Shown piece after piece: positions 17,286-24,664 of a DNA stretch of 64,000 nt; position 1 is the stretch's first letter; the number at the start of each line of letters is the position of its first letter. A model generated the notes under the pieces. The model worked only from the letters and a program-made list of their open reading frames with translations. It was not told where the DNA came from and made no database searches. The DNA is from Paenibacillus graminis. Its GTDB lineage: Bacteria; Bacillota; Bacilli; Paenibacillales; Paenibacillaceae. The stretch spans positions 6,572,001 to 6,636,000 of the forward strand of contig NZ_CP009287.1 of NCBI RefSeq assembly GCF_000758705.1. The letters are read 5' to 3'. The translations under genes were made by a program, and so were the position numbers.

Positions 17286-19085
17286 TTATCTGCCCCCTTG
17301 TACTTTATCGCTTAATGCTTCAATTCTTCGCAAGGATTCTATAAATACTTCTTCCAGGAAGGGAATTTCACTTTCAATTTGATTAACCAGTGTTCCAAGA
17401 TACTTATCAATAAGATTACATTTTCGCACTAAGTTTTTCTCCAATATAATGGAGGGTAATTCCCTATCGTATTCCTGCAATTCTATCGGCAATAATGTCT
17501 CAATCAATGCTTCAAACCAAGGGCGGTTTACAATTCCACCCCATACTTGCTCAATTTTCACAATTTTCCGCTGACATTTAAGAGGATTAGTACGACTTAG
17601 TTCTCTTATATCACTAAATAATTTTTTGAGTATTTTGAAATCCTTAATAATTTCAGAAAAATCACGTACGGTTGAAGAAATTCTGTTTTCTACTTTTTCA
17701 AGAGCTTCATTATATTCAGCAAACTCTTTTTTATCAATTAAATTTTCAATTGCTCTTTGATCTATAATTTCTTCAGCTAATAACTCATATACTTGCTCAA
17801 TTGGTTTCCACAAAGTACCTTCAATTACAGCGCCATTACGAGTAGAGTTTATGAATTCTATATCAGGAAAAGATGAAATAAGCTTCTCCAACCCGTCCTT
17901 CATGGACATAAAAGCTGAACTAGTAGCATTGTAATTTCCTTGAACACTTAATAGCTTGTGATCAGAATTTTCCACCATTGCATTTAGTATATTAAGTTCA
18001 CTATGACCAACACCATCAGCATAATACTTTTTATTCGGGAAGGAGAGATCCTGCCCCATCATGACAATTCTTTTGACCCCTAACCATACTGCCGCTTGTA
18101 TAGCAGTTCCAGTCACTGTTGAGGTTGGTATGATCTCAGCCTCATCGGCTTCTATACCCATATAGTATTGTGCAACTTCATCATTTTTAACGATAGCGTG
18201 AATCTTGTGTTTATCTTTTTTATCTGAAATTCCATAATAAGATGATGAAACAAAAAGAAAGGGAGCTTTTAAAGCAGCAGGATCCGCAAAAACTTTGTTA
18301 TTAATGACTCCGCCATCTAAAAGAGTAGCTAAATGGGGGGCTATTCCATTCTTGACTAATGCCTGAATACTCGAGCCAGCAGATATAATTAACGCGTGGG
18401 GTTTGATTCGCTTTACCCATTCAATATCCGCTTGCAAAGATGGGCCTGAAGCAATGATAACAGCTGTAGCATTTTCATATTCTTTATAGAATTCTTTAAT
18501 ACTTGGCGAAGACAGCATTCCAGCCATATGATACATACTGTTTCGGATCCAATCCCTACGAAACAAATTTCGTGTAAGTTTGTTTGAATCAAACGTTTCA
18601 GAGTACTCTTCAAATTTCTTTTTTATATCTTGGAGAGAATCCGCGGTGTGCTCCAGGTAATGTCTTAACGCTACAAAGGCCATATCTTTACGCATGTGTG
18701 TAGAAAGAGAATGAAACAGAGCTATTAACTGTGATTTACCAACCGCTAAAAAATATAGATTTGGATGCTCCAATATCAGCGTTAAATCCATCGTTTTCAA
18801 ACTATCATGGAAATTTTCTTCATTTGGTTCGTATACAAATAATAAACGATCTGGATACATTTCCACTAAATCAGCTATGCTAATCCCCTGACCAAATCCA
18901 TACAAAAGAATAATGTTTAGGTCACCTACCGAACCTCTTACTGCTTCCAACCAATTCTCATCTTTTTCAACTGGTTCAAAATACTTAATTAATTCAATAT
19001 CTTGCTCTTCTATATTAGATACTTTATCAGCAACATGAGGAAAACGTAGTCGTAACACTGCCTGATTCTGTTGAAAATATGACAC
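17286..19085 (-). CDS. Maf-type motility accessory factor (DUF115 glycosyltransferase)
   Basis: Large cytoplasmic protein of the Maf/DUF115 family, which transfers pseudaminic or legionaminic acid to Ser or Thr of flagellin. 599 residues. The core is recognisable: FVYEPNEENFHDSLK (about 80-95), AVIIASGPSLQADIEWVK (about 208-225), ALIISAGSSIQALVKNGI, LDGGVINNKVFADP, IPTSTVTGTAIQAAVWLGVKRIVMMGQDLSF, and a helical C-terminal third. The start is GTG at 19083-19085 after GGTGG. It sits between the flagellar block and pseB; Maf proteins usually pair with flagellin and the pse genes, which is exactly the arrangement here. The predicted acceptor is Hag at 22028. A terminator separates it from fliT, so it needs its own promoter. 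Confidence 0.87.
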   Translation of the reverse strand: MSYFQQNQAVLRLRFPHVADKVSNIEEQDIELIKYFEPVEKDENWLEAVRGSVGDLNIILLYGFGQGISIADLVEMYPDRLLFVYEPNEENFHDSLKTMDLTLILEHPNLYFLAVGKSQLIALFHSLSTHMRKDMAFVALRHYLEHTADSLQDIKKKFEEYSETFDSNKLTRNLFRRDWIRNSMYHMAGMLSSPSIKEFYKEYENATAVIIASGPSLQADIEWVKRIKPHALIISAGSSIQALVKNGIAPHLATLLDGGVINNKVFADPAALKAPFLFVSSSYYGISDKKDKHKIHAIVKNDEVAQYYMGIEADEAEIIPTSTVTGTAIQAAVWLGVKRIVMMGQDLSFPNKKYYADGVGHSELNILNAMVENSDHKLLSVQGNYNATSSAFMSMKDGLEKLISSFPDIEFINSTRNGAVIEGTLWKPIEQVYELLAEEIIDQRAIENLIDKKEFAEYNEALEKVENRISSTVRDFSEIIKDFKILKKLFSDIRELSRTNPLKCQRKIVKIEQVWGGIVNRPWFEALIETLLPIELQEYDRELPSIILEKNLVRKCNLIDKYLGTLVNQIESEIPFLEEVFIESLRRIEALSDKVQGGR

Positions 19086-19155
19086 GGCGATACCACCATT
19101 CCGGATTGATTTATATTGTATATATCGGACTTTATCCCATAAGAATGAACCTCTT

Positions 19156-19202
19156 AAAAATGAAAACCCTCAACCAAAAAATGGTTGAGGGTTTTCATTT
19201 TT
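19156..19202 (-). terminator. Bidirectional-looking terminator after the flagellar operon
   Basis: A perfect 20-bp inverted repeat (19156-19175 with 19183-19202), seven-base loop, rich in A and T at the ends so that T runs exist on both strands. It ends the flaG-fliD-fliS-fliT unit before maf. Confidence 0.93.
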
Positions 19203-19206
19203 GTCC

Positions 19207-19551
19207 TTACTTACGATGATCTATGAATAGACTGTCTATTGAAAAAGATTGTTTATACGCATTTTGTTGAACACGAACGGTACTAAGGTTCTGAAGCCAT
19301 TCTCCAGCTTCATTCTTCAATTCATACATTCTGTCCACAATAACTTGCTCATCTTTAAGCATTTGTTCAATTATTTGTTTATCATTAGAAGAAATCAATG
19401 ATAGATAGGGCTTCATGGCACTTACAATCTCTTCTCTCCGTTCTACAAATGACACTAATTCGTCCGTGTCCATTGCAGAAATATCACTTATTGCTTGCGC
19501 CGATATCCTTTGTAACTCTGTAAAGAGTAATTGGAAATGTTTATCTTCCAT
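19207..19551 (-). CDS. fliT: Flagellar protein FliT-like, FliD chaperone
   Basis: Small helical flagellar protein; in other bacteria FliT binds FliD and guides it to the export apparatus. 114 residues, about normal. It is almost entirely predicted helix, with the pattern VSFVERREEIVSAMKPYL and IIEQMLKDEQVIVDRMYEL. Sequence conservation in this family is low, so the call rests mainly on position directly after fliS, its size and its helical pattern. Its ATG lies inside the end of fliS (11-base overlap), implying translational coupling. Last gene of the operon. Confidence 0.75.
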   Translation of the reverse strand: MEDKHFQLLFTELQRISAQAISDISAMDTDELVSFVERREEIVSAMKPYLSLISSNDKQIIEQMLKDEQVIVDRMYELKNEAGEWLQNLSTVRVQQNAYKQSFSIDSLFIDHRK

Positions 19552-19933
19552 CTTGCACCGTATTTAATCCCTGTGACTTGCTGGCCTCAAACCAAGCTTC
19601 CCTAAGATCTATTAAATATTCTAAAACTTCTTCAGTCTGCGTATTTTGCTTATTTACATTTGCCTCAATCAATCTATGTTGCATATATTCGTACACTTTA
19701 AGCAAATCATTTGAAATAGGGTAATTATGATCCAAAGCTGAGATCAATTCATTAATAATAGCCTGTGCCTTGCAAAGGTTATTATTAGCTTTCTCATAAT
19801 CCTTTTGTGAAATGCCATCTATGCCTAACCTCACAAAACGAATAGCACCATCATAAAGCATGATTAACAGTTTTGGCTTAGATGCCGTCTGTGCCTGGGC
19901 TTGTTGATATTTTTGATACGGCGAGTTAATCAA
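19541..19933 (-). CDS. fliS: Flagellar export chaperone FliS
   Basis: FliS binds the C-terminal helix of flagellin in the cytoplasm, prevents its polymerisation and delivers it to FlhA. 130 residues, usual size. N-terminal YQKYQQAQAQTASKPKLLIMLYDGAIRFVRL shows the family pattern (Y-x-x-x-Q-x-x-T then LLxMLYDGAI, split here as YQKYQQAQAQTAS and KLLIMLYDGAIRF), followed by a four-helix bundle ending WFEASKSQG. The start is TTG at 19931-19933 after GGGGGAGGAAAT. It overlaps fliT and lies 18 bases after fliD. FliS may meet glycosylated flagellin here, since a Maf gene follows. Confidence 0.93.
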   Translation of the reverse strand: MINSPYQKYQQAQAQTASKPKLLIMLYDGAIRFVRLGIDGISQKDYEKANNNLCKAQAIINELISALDHNYPISNDLLKVYEYMQHRLIEANVNKQNTQTEEVLEYLIDLREAWFEASKSQGLNTVQDGR

Positions 19934-19951
19934 ATTTCCTCCCCCTTATTA

Positions 19952-21478
19952 CTAAGAGCTTATTAGGCTTGATGATATATTATTGTACTTACTTATGGCC
20001 GTTTCCATTGCTGTAAACTTTTTGTAATAGTTCGTTTCCCTCATTGTTAATTTAGCTGTAAGTTCGCTTATCCTTTTATCCAAGCTAGTCAGTGTTTCCC
20101 CCATCGTACTAGTACTCATAAAAGATGCTGTTAAATCAGAGCTAAACCTAGATGTACCTGCAGTTTCAGCTAATTTAACAAGTGTTGAATTAGAGATTTT
20201 CTTCATGCGCGCTAATATTCCATCATCTGATGTATATGTGTTATTTAATGATGAAATCGAATAATTTTTCCCCAGAAAATTATTAATTATATCTGGATTT
20301 TCTTCTAATGCTGTTTTCAGCTTATCCGTATTCAGACTTAGTTTACCTTTAGTTTCATAAGTTCCCGTTGTTATGCCCAACTGCGTAAAATCTATTTTTG
20401 AACCATCAGCTAGCTGAACTCCTTCTACCATTGCTGTTCGCATGCTTGCGATAGCTGAGGTTAAAATACTATCATTTTTGAGCATTCCGCTCTTTGCCTT
20501 AGAGTCCCAAAGCTCAGCTTCGGAATCGGACATATCCTTTCTTTGTTCAGTAGTAAGAGGTGTGTACTTGGTATAACGCTCCTCACTAACTTTGCTATTC
20601 ATTAAGGTCAAAACCTCATTATATGCATCCACAAAACCTTTTACAGCAGACACAAGTGTATCTACGTCTTTGTTCACTTCAATTTTAGTAGAGACCCCTC
20701 CACTGCCGCTATTAAGCGTCAGTTGAACGCCATTCATAGTAAAGCTGTTAGTCGAGCGGGTAATGTCCATGCCATTAACATTAAGCTTAGCATCTGCCCC
20801 TCCACTTAAAAATGAGCTATCCAACTTTAATGCTGTAAATACTGCTGCTCCAGCTCCATCTAACTTAATAGCATTGCCCTGTGCCCCAGTGCTCTTGCTT
20901 GTTATAGATACTTGACCAGTTGCAGAATCATACAGAGCAGATACACCAGCAGTTGTACTGTCATTGATCTTATTTACAAAAGAGCTTAAAGTCTCCGTCT
21001 GGGGATCTATTTCGATACTGGCGCCACCAATTGTAACTGCAACTTTGGCAGTACTATTGGAATCAATACCAGAACCCGTAATTGCTGATAGTTTTACATT
21101 TCCCCAATCAGTGGTTGTTGCATCACTTTTGGTAGGGGGAGCTGAGGAGGTTATTCTAGCAGCCGTAGCCAATGAAGTAACTGTGACCTCAAGGGAACCA
21201 CTTGCTGAGGGTGTAGCAGTAGCACTAACAGAAGTTGTATTACCTGTCGTAGTAGCTTTTTGTGCACTGAGAGAGCTGCTTTTACTTAACGTATCTAGCT
21301 TATCTTGTAGAAATGAAACCAGTTTAACACTGGTTTGACGGTAGTTATCACGCTTCCACTCCATCAGCTGTTTTTGTTGGTTTAATTTATTGAGGGGTAC
21401 ACTTTCTGCTGTCATTAATTTTTTTACTATAGAGTCAATATCCATCCCCGAAGCTAATCCGCTAATTCTTGTTACCAT
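19952..21478 (-). CDS. fliD: Flagellar filament capping protein FliD
   Basis: Hook-associated protein 2: a pentamer at the filament tip that helps flagellin fold into the filament. 508 residues. The N-terminal helix region starts RISGLASGMDIDSIVKKLM (family FliD_N), and the C-terminal coiled region has SLDKRISELTAKLTMRETNYYKKF then ISKYN near the end (FliD_C). In between is a Thr- and Ser-rich domain with LNSGSGGVSTKIEVNKDVD. AAGGAGG lies seven bases before the ATG. It follows flaG by 11 bases. Exported through the flagellar type III apparatus. Confidence 0.96.
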   Translation of the reverse strand: MVTRISGLASGMDIDSIVKKLMTAESVPLNKLNQQKQLMEWKRDNYRQTSVKLVSFLQDKLDTLSKSSSLSAQKATTTGNTTSVSATATPSASGSLEVTVTSLATAARITSSAPPTKSDATTTDWGNVKLSAITGSGIDSNSTAKVAVTIGGASIEIDPQTETLSSFVNKINDSTTAGVSALYDSATGQVSITSKSTGAQGNAIKLDGAGAAVFTALKLDSSFLSGGADAKLNVNGMDITRSTNSFTMNGVQLTLNSGSGGVSTKIEVNKDVDTLVSAVKGFVDAYNEVLTLMNSKVSEERYTKYTPLTTEQRKDMSDSEAELWDSKAKSGMLKNDSILTSAIASMRTAMVEGVQLADGSKIDFTQLGITTGTYETKGKLSLNTDKLKTALEENPDIINNFLGKNYSISSLNNTYTSDDGILARMKKISNSTLVKLAETAGTSRFSSDLTASFMSTSTMGETLTSLDKRISELTAKLTMRETNYYKKFTAMETAISKYNNISSSLISS

Positions 21479-21489
21479 AAAGCGCCTCC

Positions 21490-21864
21490 TTATACTTTTT
21501 TATCAACAATTATTCCTGTTATCTCCATCATCCGTGCTGCTAAATCCAGAATTTTTTCTGGTGGCACTTCGCGTATTAACTCGCCTGTCTCCTTGTTAAG
21601 TACTTTGATCATAATGGCATGCGTTTTTTCATGTACGGAGATCTCCAGTGACTTCTGCGGCCCTTGGATGGCATCAATTGCCTTTTGCAGTTCTGCAACT
21701 ACTTGTTCATGTGACTTTTGGCTATCCCCTGTACTCACAGATTGGGTTGTCTTCTGTGCCATAGATGATGCCGGGTCATCACTCATAACAACATCTTTTT
21801 TTCCAAAACCCGGATGTTGTACCTGTGCACCTACTCCTGAACTGGCAGAAATCCATGAGTCCAT
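21490..21864 (-). CDS. flaG: FlaG family flagellar protein
   Basis: FlaG influences filament length and stability in several bacteria; its mechanism is unclear. The 124-residue start at the ATG 21862-21864 is supported by AGGGA six bases upstream; the frame is open to a TTG at 21924, but that lies in the leader behind the sigma-D promoter. The C-terminal FlaG domain is visible: LEISVHEKTHAIMIKVLN, KETGELIREVPPEKIL, and LDLAARMMEITGIIVDKKV. The N-terminal half is low-complexity and Ser-rich. First gene of the flaG-fliD-fliS-fliT unit, transcribed from its own promoter. Confidence 0.9.
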   Translation of the reverse strand: MDSWISASSGVGAQVQHPGFGKKDVVMSDDPASSMAQKTTQSVSTGDSQKSHEQVVAELQKAIDAIQGPQKSLEISVHEKTHAIMIKVLNKETGELIREVPPEKILDLAARMMEITGIIVDKKV

Positions 21865-21937
21865 ATCTAATCCCTCGCTTGTCGCTAGATTATCTACATA
21901 ATATTGTCCGGTTAGAAATCCCAAGCTGTTACTTTAT

Positions 21938-21964
21938 ATATCGGTCAACCTGTTGAAATGTTTA
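21938..21964 (-). promoter_or_regulatory. Sigma-D promoter for flaG-fliD-fliS-fliT
   Basis: TAAA (21961-21964), 15-base spacer, ACCGATAT (21938-21945) on the minus strand, one mismatch from consensus. It starts immediately beyond the hag terminator. Confidence 0.85.
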
Positions 21965-21973
21965 TGGAATAAC

Positions 21974-22002
21974 AAAAAAAAGACCCTGCAAATGCAGGAT
22001 CT
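21974..22002 (-). terminator. Terminator after hag
   Basis: Stem 21981-21990 with 21993-22002, one wobble pair, followed by seven Ts on the minus strand. Confidence 0.88.
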
Positions 22003-22027
22003 TTGAATGAAATGCTTAAAGTAAAAA

Positions 22028-22795
22028 TTAACGAAGCAGGGACAATACGCCCTGTGGAGCGGAGTTAGCTTGAGCCAGCATAGATTGGGATGCTTGCAGC
22101 AAGATGTTGTTCTTGGAGAGAGCAACCATTTCCTTAGCCATATCAGTATCACGGATACGGGATTCGGAGGCTGTCAAGTTCTCAACAGTAGTCCCCAGGT
22201 TGTTGGAAGTGTATTCCAGACGGTTTTGTACAGCACCGAGGTTAGCCCGTTGAGTTGCAACTTTTTCAATAGCAACACTTACGTTAGTGAGTGTAGTTGC
22301 AGAGTCAAGGCCAGTAAAGCCACCTGTTGCTACACCAGTAATGGCAATTTTAAAGGTACTGTCATCAGCCTGAACACTAACATTGGAAGTAATCTTGATT
22401 CCGTTGAATGTAGTTTTCGACATGATGTTATCAATTTGCGAACCTAATTGATTCAATTCAGCATTGATATTAGATTTATCGCCAGCACCATAAGTACCAT
22501 TGAGTTTTTGTACATTCAATTCTTTCATACGAGTCAGCATGGAGGAAACTTCGTTCATTGCACCTTCAGCTGTTTGAGCGAATGAGATACCGTCTTGAAC
22601 GTTACGTTGTGCTTGTTCCAAACCGCGGATTTGACCACGCATTTTTTCGGAGATGGAGAGACCAGCAGCATCGTCAGCTGCACGGTTGATTTTCAAACCT
22701 GAAGACAATTTCTCCATGTTCTTACTTGCTGCAGCATTGTTCAGCCCCATGTTACGGTGTGTGTTAAAAGCCGGTAGATTGTGATTGATAATCAT
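22028..22795 (-). CDS. hag: Flagellin
   Basis: Filament subunit. The ATG at 22793-22795, reading MIINHNLPAFNTHRNMGLNN, is the canonical flagellin start and has AGGGAGG nine bases upstream; the frame upstream (to 22831) lies in the regulatory leader. 255 residues: N-terminal D0/D1 helices with MEKLSSGLKINRAADDAAGL and SEKMRGQIRGLEQAQRNVQDG, a very short centre of about 60 residues, then C-terminal D1/D0 with ANLGAVQNRLEYTSNNL and ASQSMLAQANSAPQGVLSLL. The variable D2/D3 domains are absent, as in small Bacillus flagellins. Ser and Thr residues in the centre (for example STFKIAITGVATGG) are candidate glycosylation sites for the downstream Maf. Controlled by sigma-D and, post-transcriptionally, by CsrA. 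Confidence 0.97.
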   Translation of the reverse strand: MIINHNLPAFNTHRNMGLNNAAASKNMEKLSSGLKINRAADDAAGLSISEKMRGQIRGLEQAQRNVQDGISFAQTAEGAMNEVSSMLTRMKELNVQKLNGTYGAGDKSNINAELNQLGSQIDNIMSKTTFNGIKITSNVSVQADDSTFKIAITGVATGGFTGLDSATTLTNVSVAIEKVATQRANLGAVQNRLEYTSNNLGTTVENLTASESRIRDTDMAKEMVALSKNNILLQASQSMLAQANSAPQGVLSLLR

Positions 22796-22803
22796 TTGAT
22801 ATT

Positions 22804-22839
22804 TCCTCCCTGAAATGGTTTTATCCCACATCCATGTGG
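22804..22839 (-). promoter_or_regulatory. CsrA binding sites in the hag leader
   Basis: On the minus strand a small hairpin CCACAT-GG-ATGTGG (22826-22839) presents ACATGGATGT, an excellent match to the CsrA consensus with GGA at the loop. A second GGA lies in the Shine-Dalgarno sequence AGGGAGGA (22804-22811). Two-site binding that blocks the ribosome is the known Bacillus mechanism. Confidence 0.8.
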
Positions 22840-22890
22840 TATTAGCGTCTTCACAGGTCGGCCGCCCTGAAGAATTACCGCTCTACATTA

Positions 22891-22919
22891 TATATCGACC
22901 TAACGGGTAGCATTGTTTA
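22891..22919 (-). promoter_or_regulatory. Sigma-D promoter for hag
   Basis: TAAA (22916-22919), then GTCGATAT with consensus-like spacing on the minus strand, at about 22892-22899. The long leader to the ATG carries the CsrA sites. Confidence 0.85.
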
Positions 22920-22966
22920 TAGTCAATATCGTTTTTTTCTTTGACTTTAGTAATTTTTTTTAATTA

Positions 22967-23200
22967 TTATTTATTTGTTCCATTGAGATCCAATATAACA
23001 TTCTTTATTCTTTCCAAATCCATAGCTGCATTTTGATTATTCTTTTGTATAGCCTCAAATATTTCTTTCCGGTAAATATCAACTTCTTTAGGGGCGGAAA
23101 TTCCCAGCTTAATCACATCCCCCTCAACAGACAAGACCGTAATAACTATATCATTTCCAATTACAATGGATTCGCCTTTTTTTCGTGTAAGCACCAGCAT
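22967..23200 (-). CDS. csrA: Carbon storage/motility regulator CsrA
   Basis: RNA-binding dimer that represses translation by covering GGA motifs; in Bacillus its main target is hag. 77 residues, start [18 protein letters not shown] is canonical, with the RNA-contact region [15 protein letters not shown]. The C-terminal tail ([19 protein letters not shown]) is the part FliW contacts in relatives. The ATG overlaps the fliW stop (TAATG), so the two are translationally coupled. It is followed directly by hag about 130 bases on. Confidence 0.96.
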   Translation of the reverse strand: MLVLTRKKGESIVIGNDIVITVLSVEGDVIKLGISAPKEVDIYRKEIFEAIQKNNQNAAMDLERIKNVILDLNGTNK

Positions 23201-23649
23201 TAGGAATCACCACCTTCCTCAACTGCTTCAGAGCTAGACCAAAGAGGATGTTTAGTAGTATATATGGTATTCTGTAAGACGATTTGTTTAGCTTTAAAAG
23301 ATTCAACATTAAAGATAAGAGGGGCTAGCAAATTAATCGTTATCTTCTCTCGCTCACTATGCCATGTCACAATACAACGCACTGCTACTTGTTCGCGATT
23401 GTTGACTTCTATATCTAACATCGTATCGTCGGGTAGAGAAAATTCGTAATCGGGTATAAAATCAAATGGATTAACCGTAATAAAACTAATCTCTGGTTGG
23501 TCTACAGCGCTTAATAAGCTGAATACCTCGTTGTGCTCCTGAAGTAAAAACTCTTTCAGCTGATCAAAACCCGGCAAGCCTTTTGGAAATGAATATATGG
23601 GTGCTATTGTTAAATTTGCTTTCTCCTGATGTACATGGTCTGCTGTCAT
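23200..23649 (-). CDS. fliW: Flagellar assembly factor FliW
   Basis: FliW binds either CsrA or flagellin; when flagellin is exported, FliW is freed to sequester CsrA and hag is translated. 149 residues. Visible: [16 protein letters not shown] (about 22-37), [30 protein letters not shown], and [16 protein letters not shown] stands eight bases before the ATG. It is separated from flgL by a terminator-like hairpin, so it may have a separate promoter, or depend on read-through. Coupled to csrA by a one-base overlap. Confidence 0.95.
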   Translation of the reverse strand: MTADHVHQEKANLTIAPIYSFPKGLPGFDQLKEFLLQEHNEVFSLLSAVDQPEISFITVNPFDFIPDYEFSLPDDTMLDIEVNNREQVAVRCIVTWHSEREKITINLLAPLIFNVESFKAKQIVLQNTIYTTKHPLWSSSEAVEEGGDS

Positions 23650-23678
23650 TCTCTCATCCTCCTTGGGATATTAACAAA

Positions 23679-23710
23679 AGAAGCTATGGACTGCTTTGTC
23701 CATAGCTTCT
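23679..23710 (-). terminator. Hairpin between flgL and fliW
   Basis: A perfect 12-bp stem (23679-23690 with 23699-23710) with TTTTGTT on the minus strand. It would terminate or attenuate the flgM-flgN-flgK-flgL transcript before fliW-csrA. Confidence 0.75.
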
Positions 23711-23734
23711 CATTTCGGTTTCAAAGAATCAAGC

Positions 23735-24643
23735 CTAGCGCATAAAATCCATTAATGAAGGCTGTAATATTTGGGCAGAAGACTTTAAAGCAGCCTCATA
23801 AATGGTCTGAGCCGTTGTTGACTTAATTAATACTTCGGCAATATCTGCATCCTCTACTTTGGACTGCAGCGTAGTTAGATTTAAATTGCGGTCACCTAAC
23901 CGGGCCTGGACCAATTCCACTCGATTTGTCCTCGCTCCCACTTCAGACAGGGCAGACTGCATTTTATTAGTTCTGGAGTCCATATTAGCGGTTTGTGCAG
24001 CTACTTTTGATGTATCACCGCTTGCAAGCGCAGCTATTAAATCATCCATTACTTTAAAAACGTTATCAGTATCCGTAGATTTCCCAAAAAAATCGCTACC
24101 TGGAGTATTTACTTGGAATGTAGATTGATCACCAATGGCATATTTAACTGAACCATCATCCGTATCAATTTGAGAAAAACTCGTTACTGTACCCGATAAC
24201 TCATATGGAACCTTATCATAATTTTGACCATTAAAAATATATTTCCCTCTTATTTGGGCATTACCTATATTGCCCATTTGTTCTTTTAATTGTTGAATTT
24301 CCAACTTAATTGCATCTCGGCCGGATTGAGGCAGTGTCCCATTAGATCCTTGTATCGTTAATTCTTTCATCCGTTTCATCACATTTGTTGCCTGCTGCAT
24401 GGTTGTATCCGTAAAATCAAGCCAGCTAACAGCAGCATCGGCATTCGTCTGAAACTGCTCATTGGAAGCAAGCTCCGCTCTGTAACGGAGTGAGTATGTC
24501 ACACCAACCGGGTCATCGGAAGGTTTATTGATCTTACGTCCGGTGGAGGCCTGATTGGCCAAGTCACTTCTAACACTGTTATTTCTGTTCAGATTGCTGA
24601 GCGTCTGCATGCTCATCATCCCTTGGGTTACCCGAATAGACAT
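23735..24643 (-). CDS. flgL: Hook-filament junction protein FlgL
   Basis: Hook-associated protein 3, between hook and filament, related to flagellin. 302 residues. N-terminus IRVTQGMMSMQTLSNLNRN and QASTGRKINKPSDDPVGVTYSLRYR are the family start; C-terminus has RTNRVELVQARLGDRNLNLTTLQSKVEDADIAE, then TAQTIYEAALKSSAQILQPSLMDFMR. AAGGAGGGG lies close to the ATG. It follows flgK by 21 bases in one operon. Exported by the flagellar apparatus, no signal peptide. Confidence 0.96.
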   Translation of the reverse strand: MSIRVTQGMMSMQTLSNLNRNNSVRSDLANQASTGRKINKPSDDPVGVTYSLRYRAELASNEQFQTNADAAVSWLDFTDTTMQQATNVMKRMKELTIQGSNGTLPQSGRDAIKLEIQQLKEQMGNIGNAQIRGKYIFNGQNYDKVPYELSGTVTSFSQIDTDDGSVKYAIGDQSTFQVNTPGSDFFGKSTDTDNVFKVMDDLIAALASGDTSKVAAQTANMDSRTNKMQSALSEVGARTNRVELVQARLGDRNLNLTTLQSKVEDADIAEVLIKSTTAQTIYEAALKSSAQILQPSLMDFMR

Positions 24644-24664
24644 GGATTCCCCTCCTTCCTCAGA

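Noticed and set aside
19121..19140. Possible sigma-D promoter for the Maf gene (GTCCGATAT)
   Set aside because: The -10 is fair, but the bases at the correct -35 distance read TTCA, only two of four matches.
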